Part shown: piece by piece, positions 22,850-35,810 of the stretch
Layout of the letters: every line of letters begins with the position of its first letter
Numbering within the stretch: the first letter of the stretch is position 1
NCBI GenBank assembly: GCA_030386875.1
Contig: CM059578.1
Span: 19,019,009-19,083,008 of the forward strand
Source: Morinoia aosen
Lineage: Eukaryota; Arthropoda; Malacostraca; Amphipoda; Talitridae
Length of the DNA stretch: 64,000 nt
Direction of reading: 5' to 3'
Program-made: the position numbers and the translations under genes
Notes under the pieces: generated by a model
Told to the model about the DNA's origin: nothing
Database searches by the model: none
The model's input: the letters and a program-made list of their open reading frames with translations, nothing else

Positions 22850-23090
22850 GGCCTTGCAGTGGCCGAGTGTACAGAGCGCTTGCGTTTGTGCTTCTTGCAC
22901 GGGTTCGAGCCCTGTACGCGGCAGTTGGCGAGAAAAACGCTGATGCCGTAAATCAGGGTCTTCGCCTGCAGTGTGGTCACTGTCCTCAAGGTATGTTAAC
23001 TGAGCACTAAACGATAGGAAATTAAGGCCTTAAAGCTCGGGCGTGACTAGGGGCCTGGGGAACCCCTATCACGTACTTTCCCTGTAAAGT
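22850..23090 (+). mobile_element. tRNA-derived SINE
   Basis: The first about 74 bp have RNA polymerase III internal promoter elements in tRNA spacing: an A-box-like TGGCCGAGTGTACAGAGC (22860-22877) and a B box GGGTTCGAGCCC (22901-22912), the latter with a self-complementary T-arm. The acceptor stem does not close, so it is not a functional tRNA gene. The following about 165 bp (GCCGTAAATCAGGG... GGCCTGGGGAACCCC) would be the tRNA-unrelated body. The right end is approximate and no target duplication was identified. Confidence 0.7.
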
Positions 23091-24889
23091 ATCATATCAA
23101 TGATGCTCAGCCACCCTCCACTAAAAAGAGGAAAAGTGTTAGGATTTATTGGCGAGAATAAGGTAGTTACATAATACCGTTGACATCTCAAGGTGAATCC
23201 CTCGGTCTGTGTCACCGTAGTCGGTAGCCGAGCGGCGTGTGACTGTCACTCTGTTTCTTTCTTTGTGCCTGTGACGTCCATGCTGCTGGTAAGCATTACC
23301 ATATGTGATTATTTCTTTATTTTGTGATTCTATGTAAATTTTTGCGATCAGTATATGAAGTGTTACCGTTTAATTTGTGTTGATAGTGTTCAGAGCGAGA
23401 TTTAGCGTTCCGTTTGTAAATGTATTCTTTTTGTTCTAGGTATCGTTACTCGCACGACTCCTCCGTATCCTTACCTGTAACTCTATGCCCAAACGACCGA
23501 GTTTCATGTTAATTGTTTCACTCTTTCATCTTAAACGTTTCTGGAGTTTCAATCCGTTGATCTAAAATGTCTGACTTGCGCATTCTATTGGGGAACTGTT
23601 TTGTAAACCCAACCTTCTTTAATATTTATTTCTTGTATTTTTTTCAATTTATTATCCTTGCTGAGGCTAGAATCCTTCCAACGAAGGTAAGACGGGGAAA
23701 GTCTTAACAAAAAGGCTCGGTATATACGGTATATACCAATATTTACACAGAAACATCAAAACAATTCAAACATGAACATTATGCAGGGTGTCTCCTGATA
23801 TTTCATTTTCAAATTTTACTACTTTTTACAACCTGCAACAGCAAAAAATGACTTCCTAATTTTTACATAATGAATATTGTCCAAATGTCCAGGATGTAAG
23901 AAATCATCCAATAATGAGTAGTTTGAGTCAATAATACACGCAATAACATGGGTTCAAAAAAAATTTCAAGGTGATTAATGCATAAAATACTATATAAAAA
24001 ACTTATTACTAAATGAAGGATCCAACGCATAATTGCAAAAAATACTCAAATTTTTTAGGTACCCCTTCCCAAATGGACCCTAAAAAATATTTAGCAAAGA
24101 CCCTGTCTTAACATCTTTCAACAATGAGAGCAACAGCTCATCATATGCAAAATAAATAAACTGACTGGAAACTAGTAGACACCGCGGAATTGTCCAATCC
24201 CCTAACGGGAATATTTCCCATGAACTGCAGCAAAGATCTGATTCTGGGAGAAATGAATTTTTGAAAATCTTCAAACTCTACATACATATGTACTTTACTT
24301 TCAGTTGTCAGTGAATTATCCCACTTCATGATTTTTACAACCCTGACAGGTAAAGTAGACCCCTGAGGCAAACTTCCCTACTCCTTACTTCATTCTTTGC
24401 TACTTTTCAAATTTGTCTACTTTTTAAGCTTTACTACCTAGTACACACCTTGTTATGGGAATGAAAGAAATGTCTCGTAAGAAACATAAGGCATTAGTAC
24501 TGAAAAGAGTTAAATACTTCACAATTCATCATGACAGGTCTTAGTTTACTTGAGGTATCAGCAGAGGCTTCATTGGAGGAATCGCATGAAAAGAAATTTT
24601 TTCTCTAGTTTCAGACTCGAGCAAATCTAGAGGGATTTTTCTCACTGAGTTTCCAAAGTTTTATTGATTGACACTGGGCTGTTATCAATGGGAGTATCAC
24701 ATATTGAATTAAGAATGTTGAATGAAACAGATTTACTGAACAAGTCTAAGCGTTTATCAGGAAGTGACTAAGAATTAGAGGGAACTTAGAGCTGTTCCCT
24801 TCATTCGCATTATTGGATGATTCTGAAATTTATTAATCATTAACACAAGGTTTGGAGACAGTACCAAGTACATCAGGGCAAGTGTGAAA
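23091..24889. other. No gene recognised
   Basis: AT-rich DNA. At 23220-23240 the words GTCGGTAGCCGAGCGG resemble a tRNA A box but no B box follows. Short frames at 24080-24371 show no domain. Confidence 0.35.
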
Positions 24890-25236
24890 AACTAGATTAT
24901 TTATTTTCCAACTTTTTAACTTTACAAAATCTTTCCAGAACATAACAGTAAGAACAGTAGTAAGAAATTCAAAGAACATATTTTGATTGATCCACTGTCA
25001 ATAGTTGAAAAATTCACTAACTCTGTAGTCTATAAAATACAATATTTTGATGTACAAGCATCATCTTCAAGCTGAAATATGTATGAAAAAAATTCCAGTC
25101 ACAATGATGAAATGCAAATCTAATACACGGAGCTACATCAGACAGAGGAATAATTTTGAAAATGACAGCACTAGAAAATGATTAGAAGCAAAATTTGTAC
25201 CATAACAATGGTAGGACTACATCTTTCTACATTTAA

Positions 25237-25432
25237 ATTAAAAAACTCAATTTTTATCTAAAAAAGCTCAGGTTTTTTACAAACAAAGTCACATTTAATT
25301 TAAAAAAACCTCAAGTTCAATTATGAAAAACATCAAGATCAATTTAAAAAGCTCAAGTTCAATTTAAAGAACTCAATTTTGATATAAAAAAGGTCAAGTT
25401 TAATTTATGAAAGGTCAAGTACATAGGTATTT
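25237..25432. repeat. Degenerate 20-22-bp minisatellite, first tract
   Basis: About eight imperfect units of CTCAAGTTCAATTTAAAAAA type, with variants GGTCAAGTTTAATTTATGAA. It sits at the 3' end of duplication unit 1. Confidence 0.7.
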
Positions 25433-26075
25433 TTGAATCAAACTTTAAATGGACACCAGCAATATCTTTTGGGGAAAATTAAATTTAATATTTTCCCACA
25501 CCCACTCCTTTGTACTGGGTGTTACTTTCAGATATGCTTTTGCTAACATCCCACTACCTATCTTACTACAATGTCTTTGCAGAAGTTCAAATTATGTTCT
25601 TGATTGCTTGTTCAGTAGAAGCATTAGAGTATTGTCATCATCCTAATTAATTCAGAAGACTATGCTCAATCTAATGATAAATTTGTGTTTGTTTTTTCAT
25701 AATTTTCCACTTTAACAAATCATTTCAGTTCATCATGTGTTACAGTTGTTATAAAATCACTCAGCATCTTTCTATTAAAACAATGTCAATTGTTAAAAAA
25801 ATTTTCAACTCTGTAGTCTATTAAAAGCGACGTTCCAATGCAAGAACATGTTAAAAATTATACAGAAAATTTTTTCAGTCATATTGATAAAATGCAAATC
25901 TAATACTCAAAACTACATCAGACAAAGTAATAATGTTGGAAATGACAGCACAAAAAAATGACCAGAGACTAAATTTTTACCACAGCAATATGTACTACTG
26001 TAGTAAGATTAGATAACAGTATCAATATATTTTTAGTATTACAGCTAGAGCAATACTGTTACAGTATTTTTATTT

Positions 26076-26190
26076 TACTTTTAAAAAGCTCAAGTTCATT
26101 TTAAATACGCTCAAGTTTAATTCAAAACAGATCAAGTTTAATTTTAAAAATGTCAAGCATATTTTAAAACAGATCAAGTTAAATTTGATA
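26076..26190. repeat. Degenerate 20-22-bp minisatellite, second tract
   Basis: Five imperfect units of the same CTCAAGTTTAATTTTAAAAA type at the 3' end of duplication unit 2. This shows that the minisatellite was part of the duplicated segment. Confidence 0.7.
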
Positions 26191-26581
26191 AGCTAATACT
26201 TCTTAAATTGTTTACGTATTTAAACAATTTATTTGTCGTTTCCTACGCTCGTGAGTATATTATGACAACGCTATTTTAGGTAGTTAACTTATCGTGTTCT
26301 TCCAACTTTGTAGCAAATGTTATGGTTAGCATTGTACAACAATCCTTCTCATGTTTTTGACTCCGGTGAACTCTTTTGTGCTAGTATTATTACCGTAGGA
26401 AATAGAAACTCGTGATATGATGAATTATTTAATTTTCTCCGAGCTCATACGTAATGGCATATTAGCTCATACATAGGAATGGAAAATTGTCCCGAAATTC
26501 GACCTCATAGTCTTGACTCAAAATAATTTAAATCTGCCCATTTTACTTTCAACATCATTAACACCTCATATCACTAGTTCC

Positions 26582-27240
26582 TATATTCGTATGCTCATAT
26601 TTCAATATAAGTGAGCACTAACAAGAATGTTTTTAATATTGTGTCACTAGGATTATGTTTTCTTAGTTACTTTTATTTATATGCATTGTCAAAATCGAAT
26701 TAACGCAACAAAGGAAACGCATTTTTTCGTTTTTTTTTTCTTTCAATCATTTTTTTTCTACAATTGGCATGGGTAGTACGATACCCATGAGTGAATGTGT
26801 ACTAAGAATCTAAATGTTATGGTATTTTAAAACCAATTTTGTTCATTGCATGTATCAACTTTATTGGAAATAAACTGTTTTTCTTCTTTCTTTCTTTCAA
26901 ATCACTGGTTTGTATGCTCGTATTTCATAATAAGTACGCACTAACGAGAATGTTTCTCACAGTGCGTCACTAGGATTATGTTTTCTTAGCTACTTGTATT
27001 TCTATGCATTGTCAAAATCAGATTAACGCAACGAAGGAACGTATTTTTTCGTGCAATTCTCTCAATCATTTGTTTCAATTGCCATAGATATTACGATACC
27101 CATGTATGAATATCAACAAAGGATCCTAATGTTAAGATATTGGAATGCATCTCTTCGAGCATTTCTCTCAATCATTTGTTTCGACAATAATCGGCATGGG
27201 TATTACGATACCCTTGTGTGAATATCAACTAAGGATCGTG
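26582..27240. repeat. Tandem direct repeats carrying a conserved hairpin
   Basis: Unit 1 (about 26582-26905) and unit 2 (about 26908-27150) share TCACTAGGATTATGTTTTCT, TGCATTGTCAAAATC, TTAACGCAAC and a terminal hairpin. A third, partial unit (about 27165-27240) keeps only the last part. The hairpin CATGGGTA-GTACGA-TACCCATG is a perfect 8-bp stem in unit 1 (26768-26789) and near-perfect in unit 3. Confidence 0.75.
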
Positions 27241-27778
27241 TTTCTTTTTCATCTTTTTAATGAATTTAATATTTCGTTATTTTTTAGAGAAACTCTCTTA
27301 TTTTTCCCTTATACCTGTGTATCTACTGAGTCATAGTGTTTTCTTCGATTTAGAATAAATTTGAAGTAATAACATAAAAAGTATTTGATGCTGATACTGA
27401 ACCCTTAAATTCCTTTTATAAATTTTTAGTTTTTCCCAATGACGTATATTTTGTTTATTCCCAGGTCAAAAATATTTTAAGTGAAGTCCCAAGGAATTTT
27501 TAGCTCGGTAATTTTCACCTATTGGAGCACATGAGAAAAGAAACCTCTAGATATGGCAGGAAAGTATTCAGAGAATGACTCGCTTTAAAGCGTCATGAAA
27601 GTAGTTCCGATGGGTTTGATGCCATATAGAGCTTTCATGAATAAAAATATCCTAAATTACTATGATTAGGCGTCTTTTCAAACATTACGTTAGATACTGA
27701 TGAAGCTCCTAGTCCTATCGAAGATTCAATTCATGGCCTTTATTTGATCTCAGATTTAGTCAGAATTTAGCTATATTT

Positions 27779-28005
27779 CAGAGCAACGGTCTCCAAACTG
27801 TCCAATGTAAGGGCCACATTATATACTTCCCACATTCATGCAGGCCAAGGAATTAAAAATTAAAAAAATAACAATTTTATTCAGCGATACCAGTCGTGCA
27901 ACAAATATTTTTTCAAGGTCACCACACAGGGATTTGTTTGGCGGGCCGGATAAAATTATGCGGCGGGCCGAATGTGGCCCGCGGGCCATAGTTTGGAGAC
28001 CTCTG
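27779..28005. mobile_element. hAT-like MITE
   Basis: The left end CAGAGCAACGGTCTCCAAAC and the reverse complement of the right end CAGAGGTCTCCAAACT are inverted repeats, allowing a 3-base insertion on the left. Inside, both ends carry GGGCCACATT and GGCCCGCGGGCC-type words, common in hAT MITEs of this look. The 8 bp on each side do not match, so the target duplication is lost or the ends are slightly misplaced. Confidence 0.6.
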
Positions 28006-31000
28006 TTTCAGGGGAACAAATAGTACTTTCAACTCGTTGACTGCGCTGTAGCAGTTGCTACTGTTGTTCAAGTTAGGTTGTTGGAAGATGTGTTTAAAGA
28101 ACCTCTCTACTGTACGAAAAAACGAGTATCTTTTCTTAGAAATGTAAAAAGCTTAATAGCCCGATAATATTTTACCTCGTGTGCTAAGATCTTTTTTGAA
28201 AAAGGTGTTGAAATAATTGAAATTCTATATTTACTCTGATACGTAAATGATAAATTCACATGGTGGTACACATATGTTCTGCTATGCAGTCAACGCGGTA
28301 ACAGCATTTAGCTTTCTTTTTAAGTGAAAATATAATTCTTCACACCTATGTATATTTCTCAAAGCGTTCTTACATTACCCTTTGAAAGATGAAGCTGACC
28401 AAAATTTATATGTATTCAAAGTTTTGGTGGTGCTATATAGCAGCACAGTGAGGTCTACCGCCATACATCGCCTACCCAGGTGCAGTTTGAGGTGTTCATA
28501 TCTAATGTTTAGCGCTGAATTAAATGTATGGAAATAAGGAATAACGATCAGTAAACTAAGCTAACCTAACCTCACGCTATAGTACTAGCTATAGAGGTAA
28601 AACTCATGCTAAGGTGTGCTAGGCCTTGCGCTATAGCAGCACCGTTTCGGTAACGTTAAGTTCTATTTTTATCGTTAAAGTACGCTAGCATTATTTCTAT
28701 GCATCACATTTGTTCTTAAATATGTTATTCATAGGTCCCGCAAAATATACCAGGTTGTTTTAGTGGAAGATCTTTTTTCCAGTGAAATGTGTGCTGAATA
28801 TCTAATTTTCATGACTAAGATTTATAAAAGACGCTAAGAGAGCTTGCGCGAAGGCGCTTTAAACTGTATGAATTTGTACCTGAAAATCCTTTGTTTGAGC
28901 TGCTATCAATGAATAGGGTTGCGCAGCTCATGGTGCGGTCAAACTAGTCGGCTATCCTTTCGATCCTGATGAGGAAAAAAAATTCTTGAAAGAGATAAAC
29001 CAGATGCTCCAACTGCCATTAAACGCTCCAGTTTAGAGAACATTATTGAAATGTTCCTGCTTGTTTTACCTCCACCTGGCAATTTGCAAAATCATTTTTC
29101 GAGATTTGAGCAGAAAAAATTTACTTGGAATGCTATTATATTAAAACTGTTAGGGTAAAGTGCTAAGAATTTTACATTCTCTTTAATTATTTAGGTAACT
29201 TGGTTTTGCCTAGATATTTTCTGAAGTTCGATGAGCAAGTTAATGTGAAAATCAAGTGCGATACCAATCGTGAATCGTTGGCTATTTTAATTACGGTATG
29301 CAAAAAGCTGTTCTTCGGTATTTAATGAAACTAAAGTAATTCATAAAATAAAAATAAAAACTTTCCTAACCTTTGAAATGACAGCCATATTTTCTGGTCT
29401 AGAGTATCATATTTTCCCACAAATAACAACTTACTTAATTTTCACCACAACACTGAGGCCATGTATGTTTCGACTGATAGTCGAGTCGCTCTACCTTGGC
29501 GCCTTATAAGTTAAAATTCACGTGAGAATACTTTCGCTAATAATCTTAAAGAAAGAGTTGTATTAAGTCCTACCGAGCCTGCATTTTCCGATTGGTGATT
29601 TTTAGGTGAGATTTGAGGTATTTAGGTCGAATAGTGGTTACCCGACCAAAAATCAGCATTTTATCTGGTTTAAAAGAGGCTACCTTGCGCGATAAATTCA
29701 CATACTCACTGAATGCTGGATGTTCATTTGATCTGATTCAGTAGTCAGTGTTCCGTTTATAAACTGTCTGAATGTTGAATGCACTTGCCTCATCAATTGG
29801 TAAATTCGGTGTATTAAAGTTGTATGATTGGCACCAACAGCTGCAGTCATTGATTACTCATTTCATGATGGACTAATTTTTTTCTGCAAAGTCCGGTGAT
29901 ATAGAAAGTTGAGGAAACAAACAGGAGAGGCAATAGGGCAAGCCCTCTTGATCAATGACCTTGTACTCTTACTTTATACCTTCCGTTATAGGTTTGAAGC
30001 TGAAAGACATTTTTGATTTAATCGAAACAGTTTTTTAAATGAATTGATCAATTACGGGATTTCTTTTCACACTTTTTACTCATACCATTCATAATATGTA
30101 GCAATTTAAGGGTTAGGCTCAAAATGATAATATGAAGAATGTGGGACTTGAAGAACTCAAGGAGGGTATCTTCAGATAACATTCTGTTCCATTTTCCGGG
30201 GATATGAATGTATTTTCAAAGTTGAATGCGTTGTTAAATTAACACTTTTTAAATTTTAGTTATACGACAACGTCAAACAGCATATTTCATTAGTTGCTAA
30301 TGCATATCTTTATATGTCTGATACTATCAGATGTGGTTCACAATTTTTATCCGTCACGTATTCAATTCATGCATACAAACATGTTCATCACGAATGTGGG
30401 TAATTTAATGAAAATTCATGAAGCCAGTTTTATTTCGATGTAAATTCCCAAGCCTTTAATATAAAAAATTACTGTCAATATGTGTGACACTCATTTCACA
30501 CATGTATGCAGAAAACAAATTACGGTATGAAATTACATTGATTGCTGCCCGCTATTTTCTCATCCAAGTCAAAATTGTTGCAGTCAATTTGAAAAAGAGA
30601 ACAGGAATTTTTCAGAAAATTATGTTTGGTCGGCAGTTACGCGCCGATTTTCCTACCTTCTTAATTTCCTTCTTAAATTTCCTTCTTCCTTCTCAAATGA
30701 AAGAACCTGTTGCTACTTGTGGGTATTATTTTTTTTGGCAAATTAAAGCAATCAATCAACTCCGAAATTTCATTAGCGGTTAGAGAAATTAGTGCCTCGT
30801 TTTCATGCAAATGAGAGTGTTCTAGATGAGTTTTTAAATAGTATGGAATTTTGAATGAGCGAGGTAGATCTGGAATTTTGTAGACGGAAGTCCTTAAGAG
30901 CAGCAATCTAATTATGCTGTAAAACAAGTTTCATTGTACCCTAGCATTGTTGAAGACACACCTAGTGTCAATGAATGGCAGCAACCCTTCACATCTACAC

Positions 31001-34000
31001 AAACAGAAACTGAAATTTCATCAGCAACAATGAACTAGCAGACTAGAAATAAAACACGAGATTGTAAAAGTAAAGTCCTTCTGCATGAGTGTCCAGGATA
31101 AATGAAAAAATTGAGAGATTTATTCACCAATCGCATAGTCTTATGTAACGGAATGCATGCGGATATGAAGGAGGTTATACAAGCTTATCAAGATGACGAA
31201 AAGATATGTTTAATGTTTGATATTAAGAATATCTTTTTATATCTTAATGCTCAAGGTCACAAGGAACACTCGAGCATATACGTAATATCAAACGGTGTGA
31301 TATTACACTGTTTTTATTATATTAATATTATTATATGAATATTAACATTGTTGATCAAAGAAGGTACGAGGCTTCTATATATGACGGCCTATCCCGTGAT
31401 GAACAAATTGTGCGGTGAAGGAAGACTGCAAATGACTTAGTCATGTTTCCAACTTATAACTGATCCAGTACGAAAGACAAATATGTCAATAGAAGGATGA
31501 AAATAATAAAGTTTAATATTCTGGACAACATTTTTCTTCATTGAATGTCTTTTTTAAAGGAAGCTTTACTGTGAGTTTAATGTTGACTGTTATTCATGAT
31601 GATAAATACAGAATTATCTTTGATCTTTTTTGAATTAGTTATTCATTTTATTTTCATTTTACTTACATTTACTTAGTAATTTTAATGCATGTATGTTTAT
31701 AAGTTATAGTATTTGTTAATTCGAAACGTTTTGTGCGTAAGATTGAAGCAAAAAAAGTCGGAACCTTAACCATTGTACACAACTATTCTAAAATCCTACC
31801 CTCAATCTACAATGGAGAAATTAGCCCATAATAGTTGATGCCACTTTCATCATCGCTCCAAACGATGTGAGTTACACTAGTAACTTCGAGTGAAGCAGAT
31901 GAGAAGCCAGGAGAGAAATATTTATAACATAGGCATGAATAGGAGAAATCAGACAAGCCGCAAAATCTTAACCATAAATGTATTTAGCCATCTGATTCAA
32001 TTTTTCTAGTTTTAATGCAGTATAAGCGCTTACGGGCGCAAGAAATTAAGGTTAGTTTCAATTGAAGTGCGCAAGGTTGCGTGACAGTAAATTTTTTTTT
32101 ATGGTTCCAGAGATGTTCTGCCAACATTTCTGAAGTAAACGTTGAATAATTCTGCGACGCAATCCGCATCTTAACGAGATGCAGCATAGTCAAATAGTTC
32201 TTATTGTCTTTTGGGGAGTATTTTTCGGTCTGTTAACAAAATTTAGGAGACCCTAAGTTGAATATTCACTAAAAGAGATCTTCAGAAGCTTTCTTATTTG
32301 AATATTTGATATATCTAGGTATAATATTTCTTTAGTGTGTCAAATAAAGTTTGCCTGAATTCGTTTATATGTATATGAAGTAATTTTTATGGGTTTCCGG
32401 TTTTTTACATGCTTCTGGAGCGGCTGCAGCTCAAATTCTATTCGAGAGTATTCTTTATATGAGATATTTAAAATATTTATCAGGTCGCTGATGGTTTTGT
32501 CGATATATGCTTCATTTAAAATGCGGTTTAAGACGGTTTCCGCTTAACTTTCCAATATGTCGCCGAGCAAGAGTGAATTTCGAGAGCGATACGAGAAAGT
32601 TTCAATAGAGCGTGAATTTTGTTCATGAAAGACAATCTCTTTTACTCGGAAACCAGGGAAATGATCTGATATGCAGGGAGTCGAGAATCCAGTGAAAATA
32701 TTAGTGGAATATATGGTGAGTATATTATCAATAGGTGAGGCCGAGTCAGTGGAAATTCTAGTTGGTTTCCTAATAGGAGAGGAGGGATTTTATTTACATT
32801 AAAATTAAGGAGTTTACAGTTGTTTCGAAATGTTCCAAATTCAACAACTTCAGATTGGAGGCTCCGCAGATTTTCACATCGTCTAAGTGAGGTTTGTTTA
32901 GAGACTGGGTAAAATAAATTAGTTCGTTAATGAAGGCTCAAGATTTCCAGAAGGTGGGTTGTATGTTGTTCCCTCGGTTAAACATTAATTGTTTTTTACT
33001 TTATTGAAGATGGTTTTGAAGCATTCGAGATTACTTGTCTTTCCAGGAATGACTTTCGTACCATTTTTTTTTGTGATGTATGAAGTTCCACCATTACCTC
33101 AGCCATTTACAGTCCTTTGAGACTTTTATCGATCTACTAAAATTAAACTTTGCTCCAATCGTTTTCATGCTATTTTTGCTTTATTTTCTTCATTTTTCCT
33201 TCTTCTTCCTTCATAACTTGTTGCTTCTACTCAATCAGAAATTACTGACGACATCGCCTTCGATTCCTGGCGAGGACTACCGGTGTCTAACGATTACTGC
33301 CGCACAAAAATTTCGCCCATCACACCTATGGCAATCGATAGCGATTAGCAGTAAATTTTTCTGTAGACATCGGCTGCAGGAAAAGTCCGCAGTAGCCAGC
33401 GCCGAACTTCGTGAATTTTCTCTTTGATAATCGGAATCGAATAACTGTTATCGATCACTCCAGTTTACAGCCAAAACTAATTCAGTATTTCTTGCGCGGC
33501 TGCTACGGTTGGAAGAGAAGCAGCGAAGTAATTGAAATGCTCAACATATATACCATGACGTTAATGAGCTATGTACCTAGTAGTACACAGAAGCATCAAT
33601 TTGTGGTCGACGTGTCAACGTAAAAATGCCTTCTCAAATTGCCTTCTCAAAAATACGTAATCCTTTAGCAGAGAGTTACTCATGCATTTTTCGTGTTTGT
33701 TTCAGGTGCATGTAAGTTTTTACGATATTAAGTGCTCTCAAATTCGATGTTTTTTGCTTTGATTTAACTCATTAGATTCATACACTTGCTTGCCAATGCA
33801 CACGTACACTGAAACGAAATACACAAGTACTGGGCAATCAAAGAGTGAGAACATTTTTTTTGAGGAACCCTGTACATCTTTATACTATGTATAACTGTAA
33901 CATATAGGATTAAATATATAAATGTGCGAAAATTTTTTATGGTTCCTCTGTTGAATCGAATACACACAACTTTTAAGTGTTATAAATTTATATATTGAAA

Positions 34001-35028
34001 ATTATAAAAAATTATCAGAGCGCAAGTACGTCTAGTCTGTAAAATTTCATCGTCTAGTTTTGGTTAGTTTTGAATAATACGTTCACAGTGAGAGGTAAGT
34101 CAATTAATCCATAGAGCACTCAGTTTAAGTCCACAATTTCAAGCAACGCTCATGAGAGCCGACAGCGATAAGAAAATAACGAAACCATTTTAAAAAATAA
34201 GGAAATTTCCGCAGATAAATTCATACAATATTTTAAAAAGGATGGAGAAATTGGTTTGAGCTTAAAAGGAAGGTATACTTCTGATGTGATGTTCTACACC
34301 TCTGTTGTGCATCAGAATACGTGCAACAGCTGCAAGCAATCCTACGTTTGCAGCACTACGATCTAAACATTCGCTCTGCATGCACAGCGCTGAAGTGTTT
34401 CCTTTCCATTTGTTCATGAGCGGAAATCCATATAGGTCACCTAATTAATTAGGCTACCTCTCAAAGGAATTTTATTTTTTGAGTTGACCAGTAACATTTT
34501 GTGTGTTAACGGTGAATTGTTATGGTCGGGTGACTACGACATAAAAAACATGTCTACTCAATTAAATCACCCGCCATGCAACCCTCTTCAGTCTCGCCCC
34601 GGATTTCGCCTCGCACAGTGTCACTGGATCAGCTGTCCTGCAATCCTGGTCAGCGTGGCCCGCGTCTAGGGCTGTGTTTGTGCGGAGCTTTTTGGTTGAC
34701 TGAAAGAGTGCCTGTAGGTACAGCTGAAGTTTGGCGCCGGAAGACCGTGGTGGAGTGTGGAGCGCATTGGTCACTCCGTCAGGGAGCAGAGTTCGGCTCT
34801 TCGCCTCTTCGCCCGCTGACGCGTGACCTGACCATGGAAGCCTAACTCACCGAGGACCGTTTTACTCCTCTCCGTCTTACGTCGAAGCACTGGATAGCAC
34901 TGAGGGTTACGTGAGTTGGTTGGCCATTGTGATTTGCTGTCAACGTATCAATTTCGTGCTCTGGTCAATTAGGGTGCAACGCCACACGCATTCGAGCATA
35001 ACATAACGTATAAATTATAACAGAAGCC
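28006..35028. other. No gene recognised
   Basis: Seven kilobases of AT-rich sequence. Frames at 30484-30783, 31102-31338 and 33080-33427 are low complexity or lack any domain. Near 33330-33460 there are several ATCGAT or ATCGATA words (AATCGATAGCG, TTATCGATCAC) of the type found in some insect promoters, with no linked gene visible. A GC-rich block at 34550-34980 has no coding match. The last 40 bp are a short piece of the CATAACGTATAA satellite found again at 43373. Confidence 0.35.
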
Positions 35029-35791
35029 TGTTATAGTCGTCGTTTCTTTTCTGATCAAATTTATTGATTGGTCTACTTTATGGGTAATTTTCATGATCGA
35101 TCTTCAAATAAAAAAATTTCTATAGCAGGTTTTAAAACACTCATTATGCATGGCCACACATTTACTGTTTTAATGATTGATGAACACCACACATAACGAG
35201 AGATAGATTAGAACCAGCAAATGCTAATGATGATAAATAGGTTTACAATACCGTATACGTAAATTGGAAAAAGCAGCGATGATGATGTCGATATAAAATA
35301 AAAGGTCTCCCGTTAACGTTACATTGGATTTGTCGGTCTGAGGCGTGAAGTTACACTGATAAATTATACAATACCAACCTCAGTGTGCCTAACTGAGTTC
35401 CAATTAGAATTAAAGAATAGGTGGCACCGAAGAGACCCTTCTGCGACTAATTCTGATACAAGAATGAATACTCCTAACCCTCGGTACGAGCTTATGTAGC
35501 ATCTATTGCCGCAGCTACCCTCGAAAGACGTTGGTAGCGTTCAACCGTCGTGAGGCTTTTTGTTATGCACCCATGCCCGTTTCGCTGCTGCCACGCAGGC
35601 GTCGCCTTCTCTCTGCTTGGTACAGCACGGCTTTCTGCTGAGGTTTTGCTGAATTCGCTGATTCGTAATCGGATGTATCGCGAGTCAGGGCAAGCGTCCA
35701 ACCGTTCTCCACCGTGATCTGTTGCCAGCCGAGGCAACCGTTATGGTGGGTAATTTCCATGGTGCGCAGTTATGTATTAAAGTACATAACA
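35029..35791 (-). repeat. 3' LTR of the Gypsy element
   Basis: 763 bp, bounded on the coding strand by TG and CA. It is near-identical to the LTR at 42610-43372. About 11 of roughly 13 differences seen by eye lie in its first 130 bp in window coordinates, the U5-proximal end. Frames inside it (35492-35760) are identical in the other LTR and are not genes. Confidence 0.92.
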
Positions 35792-35810
35792 TATCCCCCC
35801 ATCCCGTTTT
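35792..35810 (-). promoter_or_regulatory. Polypurine tract
   Basis: On the coding strand AAAACGGGATGGGGGGATA lies directly against the 3' LTR. It is the expected plus-strand priming site for LTR retrotransposon reverse transcription. Confidence 0.85.

Larger units (their letters stand above)
24890..26190. repeat. Diverged tandem duplication, two units of about 0.5 kb spaced about 0.8 kb
   Basis: Unit 1 (about 24890-25432) and unit 2 (about 25685-26190) share, in order, TTTTCCA with AAATC and TTCAG; CAACTCTGTAGTCTAT; ATGCAAATCTAATAC; ACTACATCAGACA; AATGACAGCAC; and then a minisatellite tract. They differ by many substitutions and small indels, so the duplication is old. Unit 1 also has a decayed PLE-type hairpin (minus strand, CTTGAAGATGATG ... 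CATCAAAATATT, about 25044-25075). Confidence 0.75.

Noticed and set aside
27692-27730. CTGATGA at 27698 as another hammerhead core
   Set aside because: The downstream GAAA box is absent (CGAAGA) and no stem II forms.
27838-28023. 61-codon frame within the hAT-like MITE
   Set aside because: Consists of MITE terminal sequence; no coding signal.
28558-28575. CTAACCTAACC resembling insect telomeric repeat
   Set aside because: Fewer than three units; common dispersed motif in arthropod DNA, not an internal telomere array.
29465-29520. tRNA-like segment on the minus strand (GGTAGAGCGACTCGACT)
   Set aside because: An A-box-like word and a small hairpin are present, but no B box and no closing acceptor stem.
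33080-33427. 115-codon plus-strand frame with Leu/Phe-rich start
   Set aside because: Low-complexity hydrophobic run followed by unrelated sequence; no motif.
33860-33885. Single mariner-like end (GAGGAACCCTGTA)
   Set aside because: No inverted partner found nearby.
35492-35760. Frames of 81 and 65 codons, repeated exactly at 43073-43341
   Set aside because: They lie inside both LTRs; the identity reflects the LTR, not a gene.
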